A stretch of DNA of 64,000 nucleotides from Amia ocellicauda. Lineage: Eukaryota > Chordata > Actinopteri > Amiiformes > Amiidae. How positions within the stretch are numbered: the stretch's first letter is position 1; every line of letters starts with the position of its first letter. The notes beneath the pieces were generated by a model. The model did not search any database. It was not told the DNA's origin and was given only the letters and a program-made list of their open reading frames with translations. A program made the translations under genes and the position numbers. This document shows positions 45,347-57,108 of the stretch, piece after piece. The stretch covers positions 60,882,350 through 60,946,349 of the forward strand of contig NC_089851.1 of the NCBI RefSeq assembly GCF_036373705.1, written 5' to 3'.

Positions 45347-45420
45347 GTCTCTGTGGCGCAATCGGTCAGCACGTTCGGCTGTTAACCGAAAGGATGGTGG
45401 TTCGAATCCACCCAGGGACG
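45347..45420 (+). tRNA. tRNA-Asn-GTT: tRNA-Asn(GUU), U40, G24A
   Basis: G24A faces C11 and opens a D-stem pair; private to this unit. Confidence 0.88.
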
Positions 45421-45584
45421 GCCCACTTTTCCCCCCGCCCCTTGTTATTGTTTCTACTTCTGGCGGTCAGTTTGCCAGACTGCGGCTACAGTAACCTTAA
45501 GCTGCTTGCTGCGGACGGCCATCTTGCAAAAATGTATCGAGGGTTTAGAAACTTCCTTTCCATTGCCTAGGCCAACATAAACCA

Positions 45585-45658
45585 AGGCACTGCTGGGAGT
45601 CGAACCCAGGGTTTGCTATTTACAAGACAGGCGCTTTGACCAACTAAGCCACGGTGTT
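45585..45658 (-). tRNA. tRNA-Thr-TGT: tRNA-Thr(UGU)-like gene, U40, G1A
   Basis: Fourth and last G1A copy; (AAAAC)20 upstream. Confidence 0.62.
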
Positions 45659-46073
45659 AGGACTCTCCCACTCCCCAGTACCTTCACCCAGGCGTAAGGA
45701 ACAAAACAAAACAAAACAAAACAAAACAAAACAAAACAAAACAAAACAAAACAAAACAAAACAAAACAAAACAAAACAAAACAAAACAAAACAAAACAAA
45801 ACAAAATCTGGATGCAGGCTGCAACAAAGGAAGCACACAGAGGTGAAAACGTAAGGTTGACGGGAGCAACAAGCTCCCTGTTGCGACTGTCCAGGGGCGG
45901 CAATGGGAATTGGACGTTGGCCGTTAGGTGCGCGTAGCGCGTGTCCTTTGGGTTCTGGTTCTTCTTTACAAACCGGCATCTGTCCAGTTGGCTTTCCGGT
46001 TCATTACGTCCTCTGATGGCTTTACGATAAGCCTATCTTGCAATCAGATGCTTGCCTTGCCGTCCATCCATCC

Positions 46074-46075
<2 letters not shown>

Positions 46076-46147
<72 letters not shown>
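46076..46147 (+). repeat. Longest CTAT tract of the window (about 17.5 copies)
   Basis: Seventy-two bases of uninterrupted CTAT in the first leader copy of U41, about three times the usual length. Confidence 0.93.
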
Positions 46148-46442
46148 GACTCTCGATATCTAACTCTCTTGCTTGCTATCGCTCCCCCAATGGTCAGTAG
46201 CATAGTAGCATAACAGCAGATCACGGACCACTGTCAATCAGGTGCTTGCCTTGCCGTCCATCCATCCATGTATCTATCTATCTATCTATCTATGACTCTC
46301 GATATCTAACTCTCTTGCTTGCTATCGCTCCCCCAATGGTCACGTATGTTGCATTCAACGACAAAGAAAATCGTGTGCTGGAAATGATTTCTGGCAACTG
46401 TGAAGGAACTGCACGACTGCAGCAACCGCAACACCTCCGTCT

Positions 46443-46516
46443 GTCTCTGTGGCGCAATCGGTCAGCGCGTTCGGCTGTTAACCGAAAGGATGGTGGTTCG
46501 AATCCACCCAGGGACG
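46443..46516 (+). tRNA. tRNA-Asn-GTT: tRNA-Asn(GUU), U41
   Basis: Consensus body; the linker has ACTGCAGCTAC in place of ACTGCGGCTAC. Confidence 0.95.
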
Positions 46517-46680
46517 GCCCACTTTTCCCCCCGCCCCTTGTTATTGTTTCTACTTCTGGCGGTCAGTTTGCCAGACTGCAGCTACAGTAACCTTAAGCTG
46601 CTTGCTGCGGACGGCCATCTTGCAAAAATGTATCGAGGGTTTAGAAACTTCCTTTCCATTGCCTAGGCCAACATAAACCA

Positions 46681-46754
46681 AGGCACTGCTGGGAGTCGAA
46701 CCCAGGGTTTGCTATTTACAAGACAGGCGCTTTGACCAACTAAGCCACGGTGTC
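46681..46754 (-). tRNA. tRNA-Thr-TGT: tRNA-Thr(UGU)-like gene, U41
   Basis: Right-hand type. CAGGTGTAAGG between gene and (AAAAC)19 marks U41, U42, U43 and U45. Confidence 0.73.
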
Positions 46755-47485
46755 AGGACTCTCCCACTCCCCAGTACCTTCACCCAGGTGTAAGGAACAA
46801 AACAAAACAAAACAAAACAAAACAAAACAAAACAAAACAAAACAAAACAAAACAAAACAAAACAAAACAAAACAAAACAAAACAAAACAAAACAAAATCT
46901 GGATGCAGGCTGCAACAAAGGAAGCACACAGAGGTGAAAACGTAAGGTTGACGGGAGCAACAAGCTCCCTGTTGCGACTGTCCAGGGGCGGCAATGGGAA
47001 TTGGACGTTGGCCGTTAGGTGCGCGTAGCGCGTGTCCTTTGGGTTCTGGTTCTTCTTTACAAACCGGCATCTGTCCAGTTGGCTTTCCGGTTCATTACGT
47101 CCTCTGATGGCTTTACGATAAGCCTATCTTGCAATCAGATGCTTGCCTTGCCGTCCATCCATCCATCTATCTATCTATCTATCTATCTATGACTCTCGAT
47201 ATCTAACTCTCTTGCTTGCTATCGCTCCCCCAATGGTCAGTAGCATAGTAGCATAACAGCAGATCACGGACCACTGTCAATCAGGTGCTTGCCTTGCCGT
47301 CCATCCATCCATGTATCTATCTATCTATCTATCTATGACTCTCGATATCTAACTCTCTTGCTTGCTATCGCTCCCCCAATGGTCACGTATGTTGCATTCA
47401 ACGACAAAGAAAATCGTGTGCTGGAAATGATTTCTGGCAACTGTGAAGGAACTGCACGACTGCAGCAACCGCAACACCTCCGTCT

Positions 47486-47559
47486 GTCTCTGTGGCGCAA
47501 TCGGTCAGCGCGTTCGGCTGTTAACCGAAAGGATGGTGGTTCGAATCCACCCAGGGACG
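47486..47559 (+). tRNA. tRNA-Asn-GTT: tRNA-Asn(GUU), U42
   Basis: Consensus body; two leader copies. Confidence 0.95.
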
Positions 47560-47723
47560 GCCCACTTTTCCCCCCGCCCCTTGTTATTGTTTCTACTTCT
47601 GGCGGTCAGTTTGCCAGACTGCGGCTACAGTAACCTTAAGCTGCTTGCTGCGGACGGCCATCTTGCAAAAATGTATCGAGGGTTTAGAAACTTCCTTTCC
47701 ATTGCCTAGGCCAACATAAACCA

Positions 47724-47797
47724 AGGCACTGCTGGGAGTCGAACCCAGGGTTTGCTATTTACAAGACAGGCGCTTTGACCAACTAAGCCACGGTGTC
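47724..47797 (-). tRNA. tRNA-Thr-TGT: tRNA-Thr(UGU)-like gene, U42
   Basis: Right-hand type with CAGGTG flank; (AAAAC)22. Confidence 0.73.
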
Positions 47798-48543
47798 AGG
47801 ACTCTCCCACTCCCCAGTACCTTCACCCAGGTGTAAGGAACAAAACAAAACAAAACAAAACAAAACAAAACAAAACAAAACAAAACAAAACAAAACAAAA
47901 CAAAACAAAACAAAACAAAACAAAACAAAACAAAACAAAACAAAACAAAACAAAATCTGGATGCAGGCTGCAACAAAGGAAGCACACAGAGGTGAAAACG
48001 TAAGGTTGACGGGAGCAACAAGCTCCCTGTTGCGACTGTCCAGGGGCGGCAATGGGAATTGGACGTTGGCCGTTAGGTGCGCGTAGCGCGTGTCCTTTGG
48101 GTTCTGGTTCTTCTTTACAAACCGGCATCTGTCCAGTTGGCTTTCCGGTTCATTACGTCCTCTGATGGCTTTACGATAAGCCTATCTTGCAATCAGATGC
48201 TTGCCTTGCCGTCCATCCATCCATCTATCTATCTATCTATCTATCTATGACTCTCGATATCTAACTCTCTTGCTTGCTATCGCTCCCCCAATGGTCAGTA
48301 GCATAGTAGCATAACAGCAGATCACGGACCACTGTCAATCAGGTGCTTGCCTTGCCGTCCATCCATCCATGTATCTATCTATCTATCTATCTATGACTCT
48401 CGATATCTAACTCTCTTGCTTGCTATCGCTCCCCCAATGGTCACGTATGTTGCATTCAACGACAAAGAAAATCGTGTGCTGGAAATGATTTCTGGCAACT
48501 GTGAAGGAACTGCACGACTGCAGCAACCGCAACACCTCCGTCT

Positions 48544-48617
48544 GTCTCTGTGGCGCAATCGGTCAGCGCGTTCGGCTGTTAACCGAAAGGATGGTGGTTC
48601 GAATCCACCCAGGGACG
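48544..48617 (+). tRNA. tRNA-Asn-GTT: tRNA-Asn(GUU), U43
   Basis: Consensus body; the linker is one base short (TATCGAGGTTT). Confidence 0.95.
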
Positions 48618-48780
48618 GCCCACTTTTCCCCCCGCCCCTTGTTATTGTTTCTACTTCTGGCGGTCAGTTTGCCAGACTGCGGCTACAGTAACCTTAAGCT
48701 GCTTGCTGCGGACGGCCATCTTGCAAAAATGTATCGAGGTTTAGAAACTTCCTTTCCATTGCCTAGGCCAACATAAACCA

Positions 48781-48854
48781 AGGCACTGCTGGGAGTCGAA
48801 CCCAGGGTTTGCTATTTACAAGACAGGCGCTTTGACCAACTAAGCCACGGTGTC
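48781..48854 (-). tRNA. tRNA-Thr-TGT: tRNA-Thr(UGU)-like gene, U43
   Basis: Right-hand type with CAGGTG flank; (AAAAC)21. Confidence 0.73.
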
Positions 48855-49599
48855 AGGACTCTCCCACTCCCCAGTACCTTCACCCAGGTGTAAGGAACAA
48901 AACAAAACAAAACAAAACAAAACAAAACAAAACAAAACAAAACAAAACAAAACAAAACAAAACAAAACAAAACAAAACAAAACAAAACAAAACAAAACAA
49001 AACAAAATCTGGATGCAGGCTGCAACAAAGGAAGCACACAGAGGTGAAAACGTAAGGTTGACGGGAGCAACAAGCTCCCTGTTGCGACTGTCCAGGGGCG
49101 GCAATGGGAATTGGACGTTGGCCGTTAGGTGCGCGTAGCGCGTGTCCTTTGGGTTCTGGTTCTTCTTTACAAACCGGCATCTGTCCAGTTGGCTTTCCGG
49201 TTCATTACGTCCTCTGATGGCTTTACGATAAGCCTATCTTGCAATCAGATGCTTGCCTTGCCGTCCATCCATCCATCTATCTATCTATCTATCTATCTAT
49301 CTATGACTCTCGATATCTAACTCTCTTGCTTGCTATCGCTCCCCCAATGGTCAGTAGCATAGTAGCATAACAGCAGATCACGGACCACTGTCAATCAGGT
49401 GCTTGCCTTGCCGTCCATCCATCCATGTATCTATCTATCTATCTATCTATGACTCTCGATATCTAACTCTCTTGCTTGCTATCGCTCCCCCAATGGTCAC
49501 GTATGTTGCATTCAACGACAAAGAAAATCGTGTGCTGGAAATGATTTCTGGCAACTGTGAAGGAACTGCACGACTGCAGCAACCGCAACACCTCCGTCT

Positions 49600-49673
49600 G
49601 TCTCTGTGGCGCAATCGGTCAGCGCGTTCGGCTGTTAACCGAAAGGATGGTGGTTCGAATCCACCCAGGGACG
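49600..49673 (+). tRNA. tRNA-Asn-GTT: tRNA-Asn(GUU), U44
   Basis: Consensus body; linker full length, unlike both neighbours. Confidence 0.95.
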
Positions 49674-49837
49674 GCCCACTTTTCCCCCCGCCCCTTGTTA
49701 TTGTTTCTACTTCTGGCGGTCAGTTTGCCAGACTGCGGCTACAGTAACCTTAAGCTGCTTGCTGCGGACGGCCATCTTGCAAAAATGTATCGAGGGTTTA
49801 GAAACTTCCTTTCCATTGCCTAGGCCAACATAAACCA

Positions 49838-49911
49838 AGGCACTGCTGGGAGTCGAACCCAGGGTTTGCTATTTACAAGACAGGCGCTTTGACCAACTAA
49901 GCCACGGTGTC
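49838..49911 (-). tRNA. tRNA-Thr-TGT: tRNA-Thr(UGU)-like gene, U44
   Basis: Right-hand type with the ordinary CAGGCG flank; (AAAAC)19. Confidence 0.73.
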
Positions 49912-50642
49912 AGGACTCTCCCACTCCCCAGTACCTTCACCCAGGCGTAAGGAACAAAACAAAACAAAACAAAACAAAACAAAACAAAACAAAACAAAAC
50001 AAAACAAAACAAAACAAAACAAAACAAAACAAAACAAAACAAAACAAAACAAAATCTGGATGCAGGCTGCAACAAAGGAAGCACACAGAGGTGAAAACGT
50101 AAGGTTGACGGGAGCAACAAGCTCCCTGTTGCGACTGTCCAGGGGCGGCAATGGGAATTGGACGTTGGCCGTTAGGTGCGCGTAGCGCGTGTCCTTTGGG
50201 TTCTGGTTCTTCTTTACAAACCGGCATCTGTCCAGTTGGCTTTCCGGTTCATTACGTCCTCTGATGGCTTTACGATAAGCCTATCTTGCAATCAGATGCT
50301 TGCCTTGCCGTCCATCCATCCATCTATCTATCTATCTATCTATCTATGACTCTCGATATCTAACTCTCTTGCTTGCTATCGCTCCCCCAATGGTCAGTAG
50401 CATAGTAGCATAACAGCAGATCACGGACCACTGTCAATCAGGTGCTTGCCTTGCCGTCCATCCATCCATGTATCTATCTATCTATCTATCTATGACTCTC
50501 GATATCTAACTCTCTTGCTTGCTATCGCTCCCCCAATGGTCACGTATGTTGCATTCAACGACAAAGAAAATCGTGTGCTGGAAATGATTTCTGGCAACTG
50601 TGAAGGAACTGCACGACTGCAGCAACCGCAACACCTCCGTCT

Positions 50643-50716
50643 GTCTCTGTGGCGCAATCGGTCAGCGCGTTCGGCTGTTAACCGAAAGGATGGTGGTTCG
50701 AATCCACCCAGGGACG
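50643..50716 (+). tRNA. tRNA-Asn-GTT: tRNA-Asn(GUU), U45
   Basis: Consensus body; shares the one-base linker deletion with U43. Confidence 0.95.
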
Positions 50717-50879
50717 GCCCACTTTTCCCCCCGCCCCTTGTTATTGTTTCTACTTCTGGCGGTCAGTTTGCCAGACTGCGGCTACAGTAACCTTAAGCTG
50801 CTTGCTGCGGACGGCCATCTTGCAAAAATGTATCGAGGTTTAGAAACTTCCTTTCCATTGCCTAGGCCAACATAAACCA

Positions 50880-50953
50880 AGGCACTGCTGGGAGTCGAAC
50901 CCAGGGTTTGCTATTTACAAGACAGGCGCTTTGACCAACTAAGCCACGGTGTC
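50880..50953 (-). tRNA. tRNA-Thr-TGT: tRNA-Thr(UGU)-like gene, U45
   Basis: Right-hand type with CAGGTG flank; (AAAAC)25. Confidence 0.73.
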
Positions 50954-51714
50954 AGGACTCTCCCACTCCCCAGTACCTTCACCCAGGTGTAAGGAACAAA
51001 ACAAAACAAAACAAAACAAAACAAAACAAAACAAAACAAAACAAAACAAAACAAAACAAAACAAAACAAAACAAAACAAAACAAAACAAAACAAAACAAA
51101 ACAAAACAAAACAAAACAAAACAAAATCTGGATGCAGGCTGCAACAAAGGAAGCACACAGAGGTGAAAACGTAAGGTTGACGGGAGCAACAAGCTCCCTG
51201 TTGCGACTGTCCAGGGGCGGCAATGGGAATTGGACGTTGGCCGTTAGGTGCGCGTAGCGCGTGTCCTTTGGGTTCTGGTTCTTCTTTACAAACCGGCATC
51301 TGTCCAGTTGGCTTTCCGGTTCATTACGTCCTCTGATGGCTTTACGATAAGCCTATCTTGCAATCAGATGCTTGCCTTGCCGTCCATCCATCCATCTATC
51401 TATCTATCTATCTATCTATGACTCTCGATATCTAACTCTCTTGCTTGCTATCGCTCCCCCAATGGTCAGTAGCATAGTAGCATAACAGCAGATCACGGAC
51501 CACTGTCAATCAGGTGCTTGCCTTGCCGTCCATCCATCCATGTATCTATCTATCTATCTATCTATGACTCTCGATATCTAACTCTCTTGCTTGCTATCGC
51601 TCCCCCAATGGTCACGTATGTTGCATTCAACGACAAAGAAAATCGTGTGCTGGAAATGATTTCTGGCAACTGTGAAGGAACTGCACGACTGCAGCAACCG
51701 CAACACCTCCGTCT

Positions 51715-51788
51715 GTCTCTGTGGCGCAATCGGTCAGCGCGTTCGGCTGTTAACCGAAAGGATGGTGGTTCGAATCCACCCAGGGACG
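51715..51788 (+). tRNA. tRNA-Asn-GTT: tRNA-Asn(GUU), U46
   Basis: Consensus body; two leader copies. Confidence 0.95.
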
Positions 51789-51952
51789 GCCCACTTTTCC
51801 CCCCGCCCCTTGTTATTGTTTCTACTTCTGGCGGTCAGTTTGCCAGACTGCGGCTACAGTAACCTTAAGCTGCTTGCTGCGGACGGCCATCTTGCAAAAA
51901 TGTATCGAGGGTTTAGAAACTTCCTTTCCATTGCCTAGGCCAACATAAACCA

Positions 51953-52026
51953 AGGCACTGCTGGGAGTCGAACCCAGGGTTTGCTATTTACAAGACAGGC
52001 GCTTTGACCAACTAAGCCACGGTGTC
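51953..52026 (-). tRNA. tRNA-Thr-TGT: tRNA-Thr(UGU)-like gene, U46
   Basis: Right-hand type; private GTCAGGGCTC in the 5' flank; (AAAAC)20. Confidence 0.73.
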
Positions 52027-52758
52027 AGGGCTCTCCCACTCCCCAGTACCTTCACCCAGGCGTAAGGAACAAAACAAAACAAAACAAAACAAAACAAAAC
52101 AAAACAAAACAAAACAAAACAAAACAAAACAAAACAAAACAAAACAAAACAAAACAAAACAAAACAAAACAAAATCTGGATGCAGGCTGCAACAAAGGAA
52201 GCACACAGAGGTGAAAACGTAAGGTTGACGGGAGCAACAAGCTCCCTGTTGCGACTGTCCAGGGGCGGCAATGGGAATTGGACGTTGGCCGTTAGGTGCG
52301 CGTAGCGCGTGTCCTTTGGGTTCTGGTTCTTCTTTACAAACCGGCATCTGTCCAGTTGGCTTTCCGGTTCATTACGTCCTCTGATGGCTTTACGATAAGC
52401 CTATCTTGCAATCAGATGCTTGCCTTGCCGTCCATCCATCCATCTATCTATCTATCTATCTATGACTCTCGATATCTAACTCTCTTGCTTGCTATCGCTC
52501 CCCCAATGGTCAGTAGCATAGTAGCATAACAGCAGATCACGGACCACTGTCAATCAGGTGCTTGCCTTGCCGTCCATCCATCCATCCATCTATCTATCTA
52601 TCTATCTATGACTCTCGATATCTAACTCTCTTGCTTGCTATCGCTCCCCCAATGGTCACGTATGTTGCATTCAACGACAAAGAAAATCGTGTGCTGGAAA
52701 TGATTTCTGGCAACTGTGAAGGAACTGCACGACTGCAGCAACCGCAACACCTCCATCT

Positions 52759-52832
52759 GTCTCTGTGGCGCAATCGGTCAGCGCGTTCGGCTGTTAACCG
52801 AAAGGATGGTGGTTCGAATCCACCCAGGGACG
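52759..52832 (+). tRNA. tRNA-Asn-GTT: tRNA-Asn(GUU), U47
   Basis: Consensus body; CTCCATCTG just upstream. Gene-proximal leader copy is the CATCTATC class, as in U48, U52 and U56. Confidence 0.95.
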
Positions 52833-52996
52833 GCCCACTTTTCCCCCCGCCCCTTGTTATTGTTTCTACTTCTGGCGGTCAGTTTGCCAGACTGCGGCTA
52901 CAGTAACCTTAAGCTGCTTGCTGCGGACGGCCATCTTGCAAAAATGTATCGAGGGTTTAGAAACTTCCTTTCCATTGCCTAGGCCAACATAAACCA

Positions 52997-53070
52997 AGGC
53001 ACTGCTGGGAGTCGAACCCAGGGTTTGCTATTTACAAGACAGGCGCTTTGACCAACTAAGCCACGGTGTC
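52997..53070 (-). tRNA. tRNA-Thr-TGT: tRNA-Thr(UGU)-like gene, U47
   Basis: Right-hand type; (AAAAC)17 upstream. Confidence 0.73.
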
Positions 53071-53787
53071 AGGACTCTCCCACTCCCCAGTACCTTCACC
53101 CAGGCGTAAGGAACAAAACAAAACAAAACAAAACAAAACAAAACAAAACAAAACAAAACAAAACAAAACAAAACAAAACAAAACAAAACAAAACAAAACA
53201 AAATCTGGATGCAGGCTGCAACAAAGGAAGCACACAGAGGTGAAAACGTAAGGTTGACGGGAGCAACAAGCTCCCTGTTGCGACTGTCCAGGGGCGGCAA
53301 TGGGAATTGGACGTTGGCCGTTAGGTGCGCGTAGCGCGTGTCCTTTGGGTTCTGGTTCTTCTTTACAAACCGGCATCTGTCCAGTTGGCTTTCCGGTTCA
53401 TTACGTCCTCTGATGGCTTTACGATAAGCCTATCTTGCAATCAGATGCTTGCCTTGCCGTCCATCCATCCATCTATCTATCTATCTATCTATGACTCTCG
53501 ATATCTAACTCTCTTGCTTGCTATCGCTCCCCCAATGGTCAGTAGCATAGTAGCATAACAGCAGATCACGGACCACTGTCAATCAGGTGCTTGCCTTGCC
53601 GTCCATCCATCCATCCATCTATCTATCTATCTATCTATGACTCTCGATATCTAACTCTCTTGCTTGCTATCGCTCCCCCAATGGTCACGTATGTTGCATT
53701 CAACGACAAAGAAAATCGTGTGCTGGAAATGATTTCTGGCAACTGTGAAGGAACTGCACGACTGCAGCAACCGCAACACCTCCGTCT

Positions 53788-53861
53788 GTCTCTGTGGCGC
53801 AATCGGTCAGCGCGTTCGGCTGTTAACCGAAAGGATGGTGGTTCGAATCCACCCAGGGACG
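53788..53861 (+). tRNA. tRNA-Asn-GTT: tRNA-Asn(GUU), U48
   Basis: Consensus body; leader as in U47. Confidence 0.95.
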
Positions 53862-54025
53862 GCCCACTTTTCCCCCCGCCCCTTGTTATTGTTTCTACTT
53901 CTGGCGGTCAGTTTGCCAGACTGCGGCTACAGTAACCTTAAGCTGCTTGCTGCGGACGGCCATCTTGCAAAAATGTATCGAGGGTTTAGAAACTTCCTTT
54001 CCATTGCCTAGGCCAACATAAACCA

Positions 54026-54099
54026 AGGCACTGCTGGGAGTCGAACCCAGGGTTTGCTATTTACAAGACAGGCGCTTTGACCAACTAAGCCACGGTGTC
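54026..54099 (-). tRNA. tRNA-Thr-TGT: tRNA-Thr(UGU)-like gene, U48
   Basis: Right-hand type; (AAAAC)23 upstream. Confidence 0.73.
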
Positions 54100-54850
54100 A
54101 GGACTCTCCCACTCCCCAGTACCTTCACCCAGGCGTAAGGAACAAAACAAAACAAAACAAAACAAAACAAAACAAAACAAAACAAAACAAAACAAAACAA
54201 AACAAAACAAAACAAAACAAAACAAAACAAAACAAAACAAAACAAAACAAAACAAAACAAAATCTGGATGCAGGCTGCAACAAAGGAAGCACACAGAGGT
54301 GAAAACGTAAGGTTGACGGGAGCAACAAGCTCCCTGTTGCGACTGTCCAGGGGCGGCAATGGGAATTGGACGTTGGCCGTTAGGTGCGCGTAGCGCGTGT
54401 CCTTTGGGTTCTGGTTCTTCTTTACAAACCGGCATCTGTCCAGTTGGCTTTCCGGTTCATTACGTCCTCTGATGGCTTTACGATAAGCCTATCTTGCAAT
54501 CAGATGCTTGCCTTGCCGTCCATCCATCCATCTATCTATCTATCTATCTATCTATGACTCTCGATATCTAACTCTCTTGCTTGCTATCGCTCCCCCAATG
54601 GTCAGTAGCATAGTAGCATAACAGCAGATCACGGACCACTGTCAATCAGGTGCTTGCCTTGCCGTCCATCCATCCATGTATCTATCTATCTATCTATCTA
54701 TGACTCTCGATATCTAACTCTCTTGCTTGCTATCGCTCCCCCAATGGTCACGTATGTTGCATTCAACGACAAAGAAAATCGTGTGCTGGAAATGATTTCT
54801 GGCAACTGTGAAGGAACTGCACGACTGCAGCAACCGCAACACCTCCGTCT

Positions 54851-54924
54851 GTCTCTGTGGCGCAATCGGTCAGCGCGTTCGGCTGTTAACCGAAAGGATG
54901 GTGGTTCGAATCGACCCAGGGACG
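54851..54924 (+). tRNA. tRNA-Asn-GTT: tRNA-Asn(GUU), U49, C62G
   Basis: C62G faces G52, opening the T stem, and alters the last B-box base. First copy of this variant from the left. Confidence 0.87.
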
Positions 54925-55088
54925 GCCCACTTTTCCCCCCGCCCCTTGTTATTGTTTCTACTTCTGGCGGTCAGTTTGCCAGACTGCGGCTACAGTAACC
55001 TTAAGCTGCTTGCTGCGGACGGCCATCTTGCAAAAATGTATCGAGGGTTTAGAAACTTCCTTTCCATTGCCTAGGCCAACATAAACCA

Positions 55089-55162
55089 AGGCACTGCTGG
55101 GAGTCGAACCCAGGGTTTGCTATTTACAAGACAGGCGCTTTGACCAACTAAGCCACGGTGTC
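55089..55162 (-). tRNA. tRNA-Thr-TGT: tRNA-Thr(UGU)-like gene, U49
   Basis: Right-hand type; (AAAAC)20 upstream. Confidence 0.73.
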
Positions 55163-55552
55163 AGGACTCTCCCACTCCCCAGTACCTTCACCCAGGCGTA
55201 AGGAACAAAACAAAACAAAACAAAACAAAACAAAACAAAACAAAACAAAACAAAACAAAACAAAACAAAACAAAACAAAACAAAACAAAACAAAACAAAA
55301 CAAAACAAAATCTGGATGCAGGCTGCAACAAAGGAAGCACACAGAGGTGAAAACGTAAGGTTGACGGGAGCAACAAGCTCCCTGTTGCGACTGTCCAGGG
55401 GCGGCAATGGGAATTGGACGTTGGCCGTTAGGTGCGCGTAGCGCGTGTCCTTTGGGTTCTGGTTCTTCTTTACAAACCGGCATCTGTCCAGTTGGCTTTC
55501 CGGTTCATTACGTCCTCTGATGGCTTTACGATAAGCCTATCTTGCAATCAGA

Positions 55553-55648
55553 TGCTTGCCTTGCCGTCCATCCATCCATCTATCTATCTATCTATCTATG
55601 ACTCTCGATATCTAACTCTCTTGCTTGCTATCGCTCCCCCAATGGTCA
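55553..55648 (+). repeat. Single-copy leader of U50
   Basis: The only unit whose leader holds a single subrepeat copy: the first-class copy runs straight into the gene-proximal sequence at CAATGGTCA, giving the shortest unit spacing (898 bp). A 154-codon open frame (55432-55896) arises from this junction and is not a gene. Confidence 0.9.
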
Positions 55649-55748
55649 CGTATGTTGCATTCAACGACAAAGAAAATCGTGTGCTGGAAATGATTTCTGG
55701 CAACTGTGAAGGAACTGCACGACTGCAGCAACCGCAACACCTCCGTCT

Positions 55749-55822
55749 GTCTCTGTGGCGCAATCGGTCAGCGCGTTCGGCTGTTAACCGAAAGGATGGT
55801 GGTTCGAATCCACCCAGGGACG
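55749..55822 (+). tRNA. tRNA-Asn-GTT: tRNA-Asn(GUU), U50
   Basis: Consensus body with a single leader copy; linker CTTCAGGCGG. Confidence 0.95.
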
Positions 55823-55986
55823 GCCCACTTTTCCCCCCGCCCCTTGTTATTGTTTCTACTTCAGGCGGTCAGTTTGCCAGACTGCGGCTACAGTAACCTT
55901 AAGCTGCTTGCTGCGGACGGCCATCTTGCAAAAATGTATCGAGGGTTTAGAAACTTCCTTTCCATTGCCTAGGCCAACATAAACCA

Positions 55987-56060
55987 AGGCACTGCTGGGA
56001 GTCGAACCCAGGGTTTGCTATTTACAAGACAGGCGCTTTGACCAACTAAGCCACGGTGTC
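55987..56060 (-). tRNA. tRNA-Thr-TGT: tRNA-Thr(UGU)-like gene, U50
   Basis: Right-hand type; (AAAAC)20 upstream. Confidence 0.73.
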
Positions 56061-56796
56061 AGGACTCTCCCACTCCCCAGTACCTTCACCCAGGCGTAAG
56101 GAACAAAACAAAACAAAACAAAACAAAACAAAACAAAACAAAACAAAACAAAACAAAACAAAACAAAACAAAACAAAACAAAACAAAACAAAACAAAACA
56201 AAACAAAATCTGGATGCAGGCTGCAACAAAGGAAGCACACAGAGGTGAAAACGTAAGGTTGACGGGAGCAACAAGCTCCCTGTTGCGACTGTCCAGGGGC
56301 GGCAATGGGAATTGGACGTTGGCCGTTAGGTGCGCGTAGCGCGTGTCCTTTGGGTTCTGGTTCTTCTTTACAAACCGGCATCTGTCCAGTTGGCTTTCCG
56401 GTTCATTACGTGCTCTGATGGCTTTACGATAAGCCTATCTTGCAATCAGATGCTTGCCTTGCCGTCCATCCATCCATCTATCTATCTATCTATCTATCTA
56501 TGACTCTCGATATCTAACTCTCTTGCTTGCTATCGCTCCCCCAATGGTCAGTAGCATAGTAGCATAACAGCAGATCACGGACCACTGTCAATCAGGTGCT
56601 TGCCTTGCCGTCCATCCATCCATGTATCTATCTATCTATCTATCTATGACTCTCGATATCTAACTCTCTTGCTTGCTATCGCTCCCCCAATGGTCACGTA
56701 TGTTGCATTCAACGACAAAGAAAATCGTGTGCTGGAAATGATTTCTGGCAACTGTGAAGGAACTGCACGACTGCAGCAACCGCAACACCTCCGTCT

Positions 56797-56870
56797 GTCT
56801 CTGTGGCGCAATCGGTCAGCGCGTTCGGCTGTTAACCGAAAGGATGGTGGTTCGAATCGACCCAGGGACG
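56797..56870 (+). tRNA. tRNA-Asn-GTT: tRNA-Asn(GUU), U51, C62G
   Basis: T-stem mismatch 52-62 as in U49. Confidence 0.87.
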
Positions 56871-57034
56871 GCCCACTTTTCCCCCCGCCCCTTGTTATTG
56901 TTTCTACTTCTGGCGGTCAGTTTGCCAGACTGCGGCTACAGTAACCTTAAGCTGCTTGCTGCGGACGGCCATCTTGCAAAAATGTATCGAGGGTTTAGAA
57001 ACTTCCTTTCCATTGCCTAGGCCAACATAAACCA

Positions 57035-57108
57035 AGGCACTGCTGGGAGTCGAACCCAGGGTTTGCTATTTACAAGACAGGCGCTTTGACCAACTAAGCC
57101 ACGGTGTC
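57035..57108 (-). tRNA. tRNA-Thr-TGT: tRNA-Thr(UGU)-like gene, U51
   Basis: Right-hand type; (AAAAC)20 upstream. Confidence 0.73.

Noticed and set aside
55432-55896. 154-codon open frame, the longest in the window
   Set aside because: It is a fusion of two ordinary repeat frames caused by the single-copy leader of U50.
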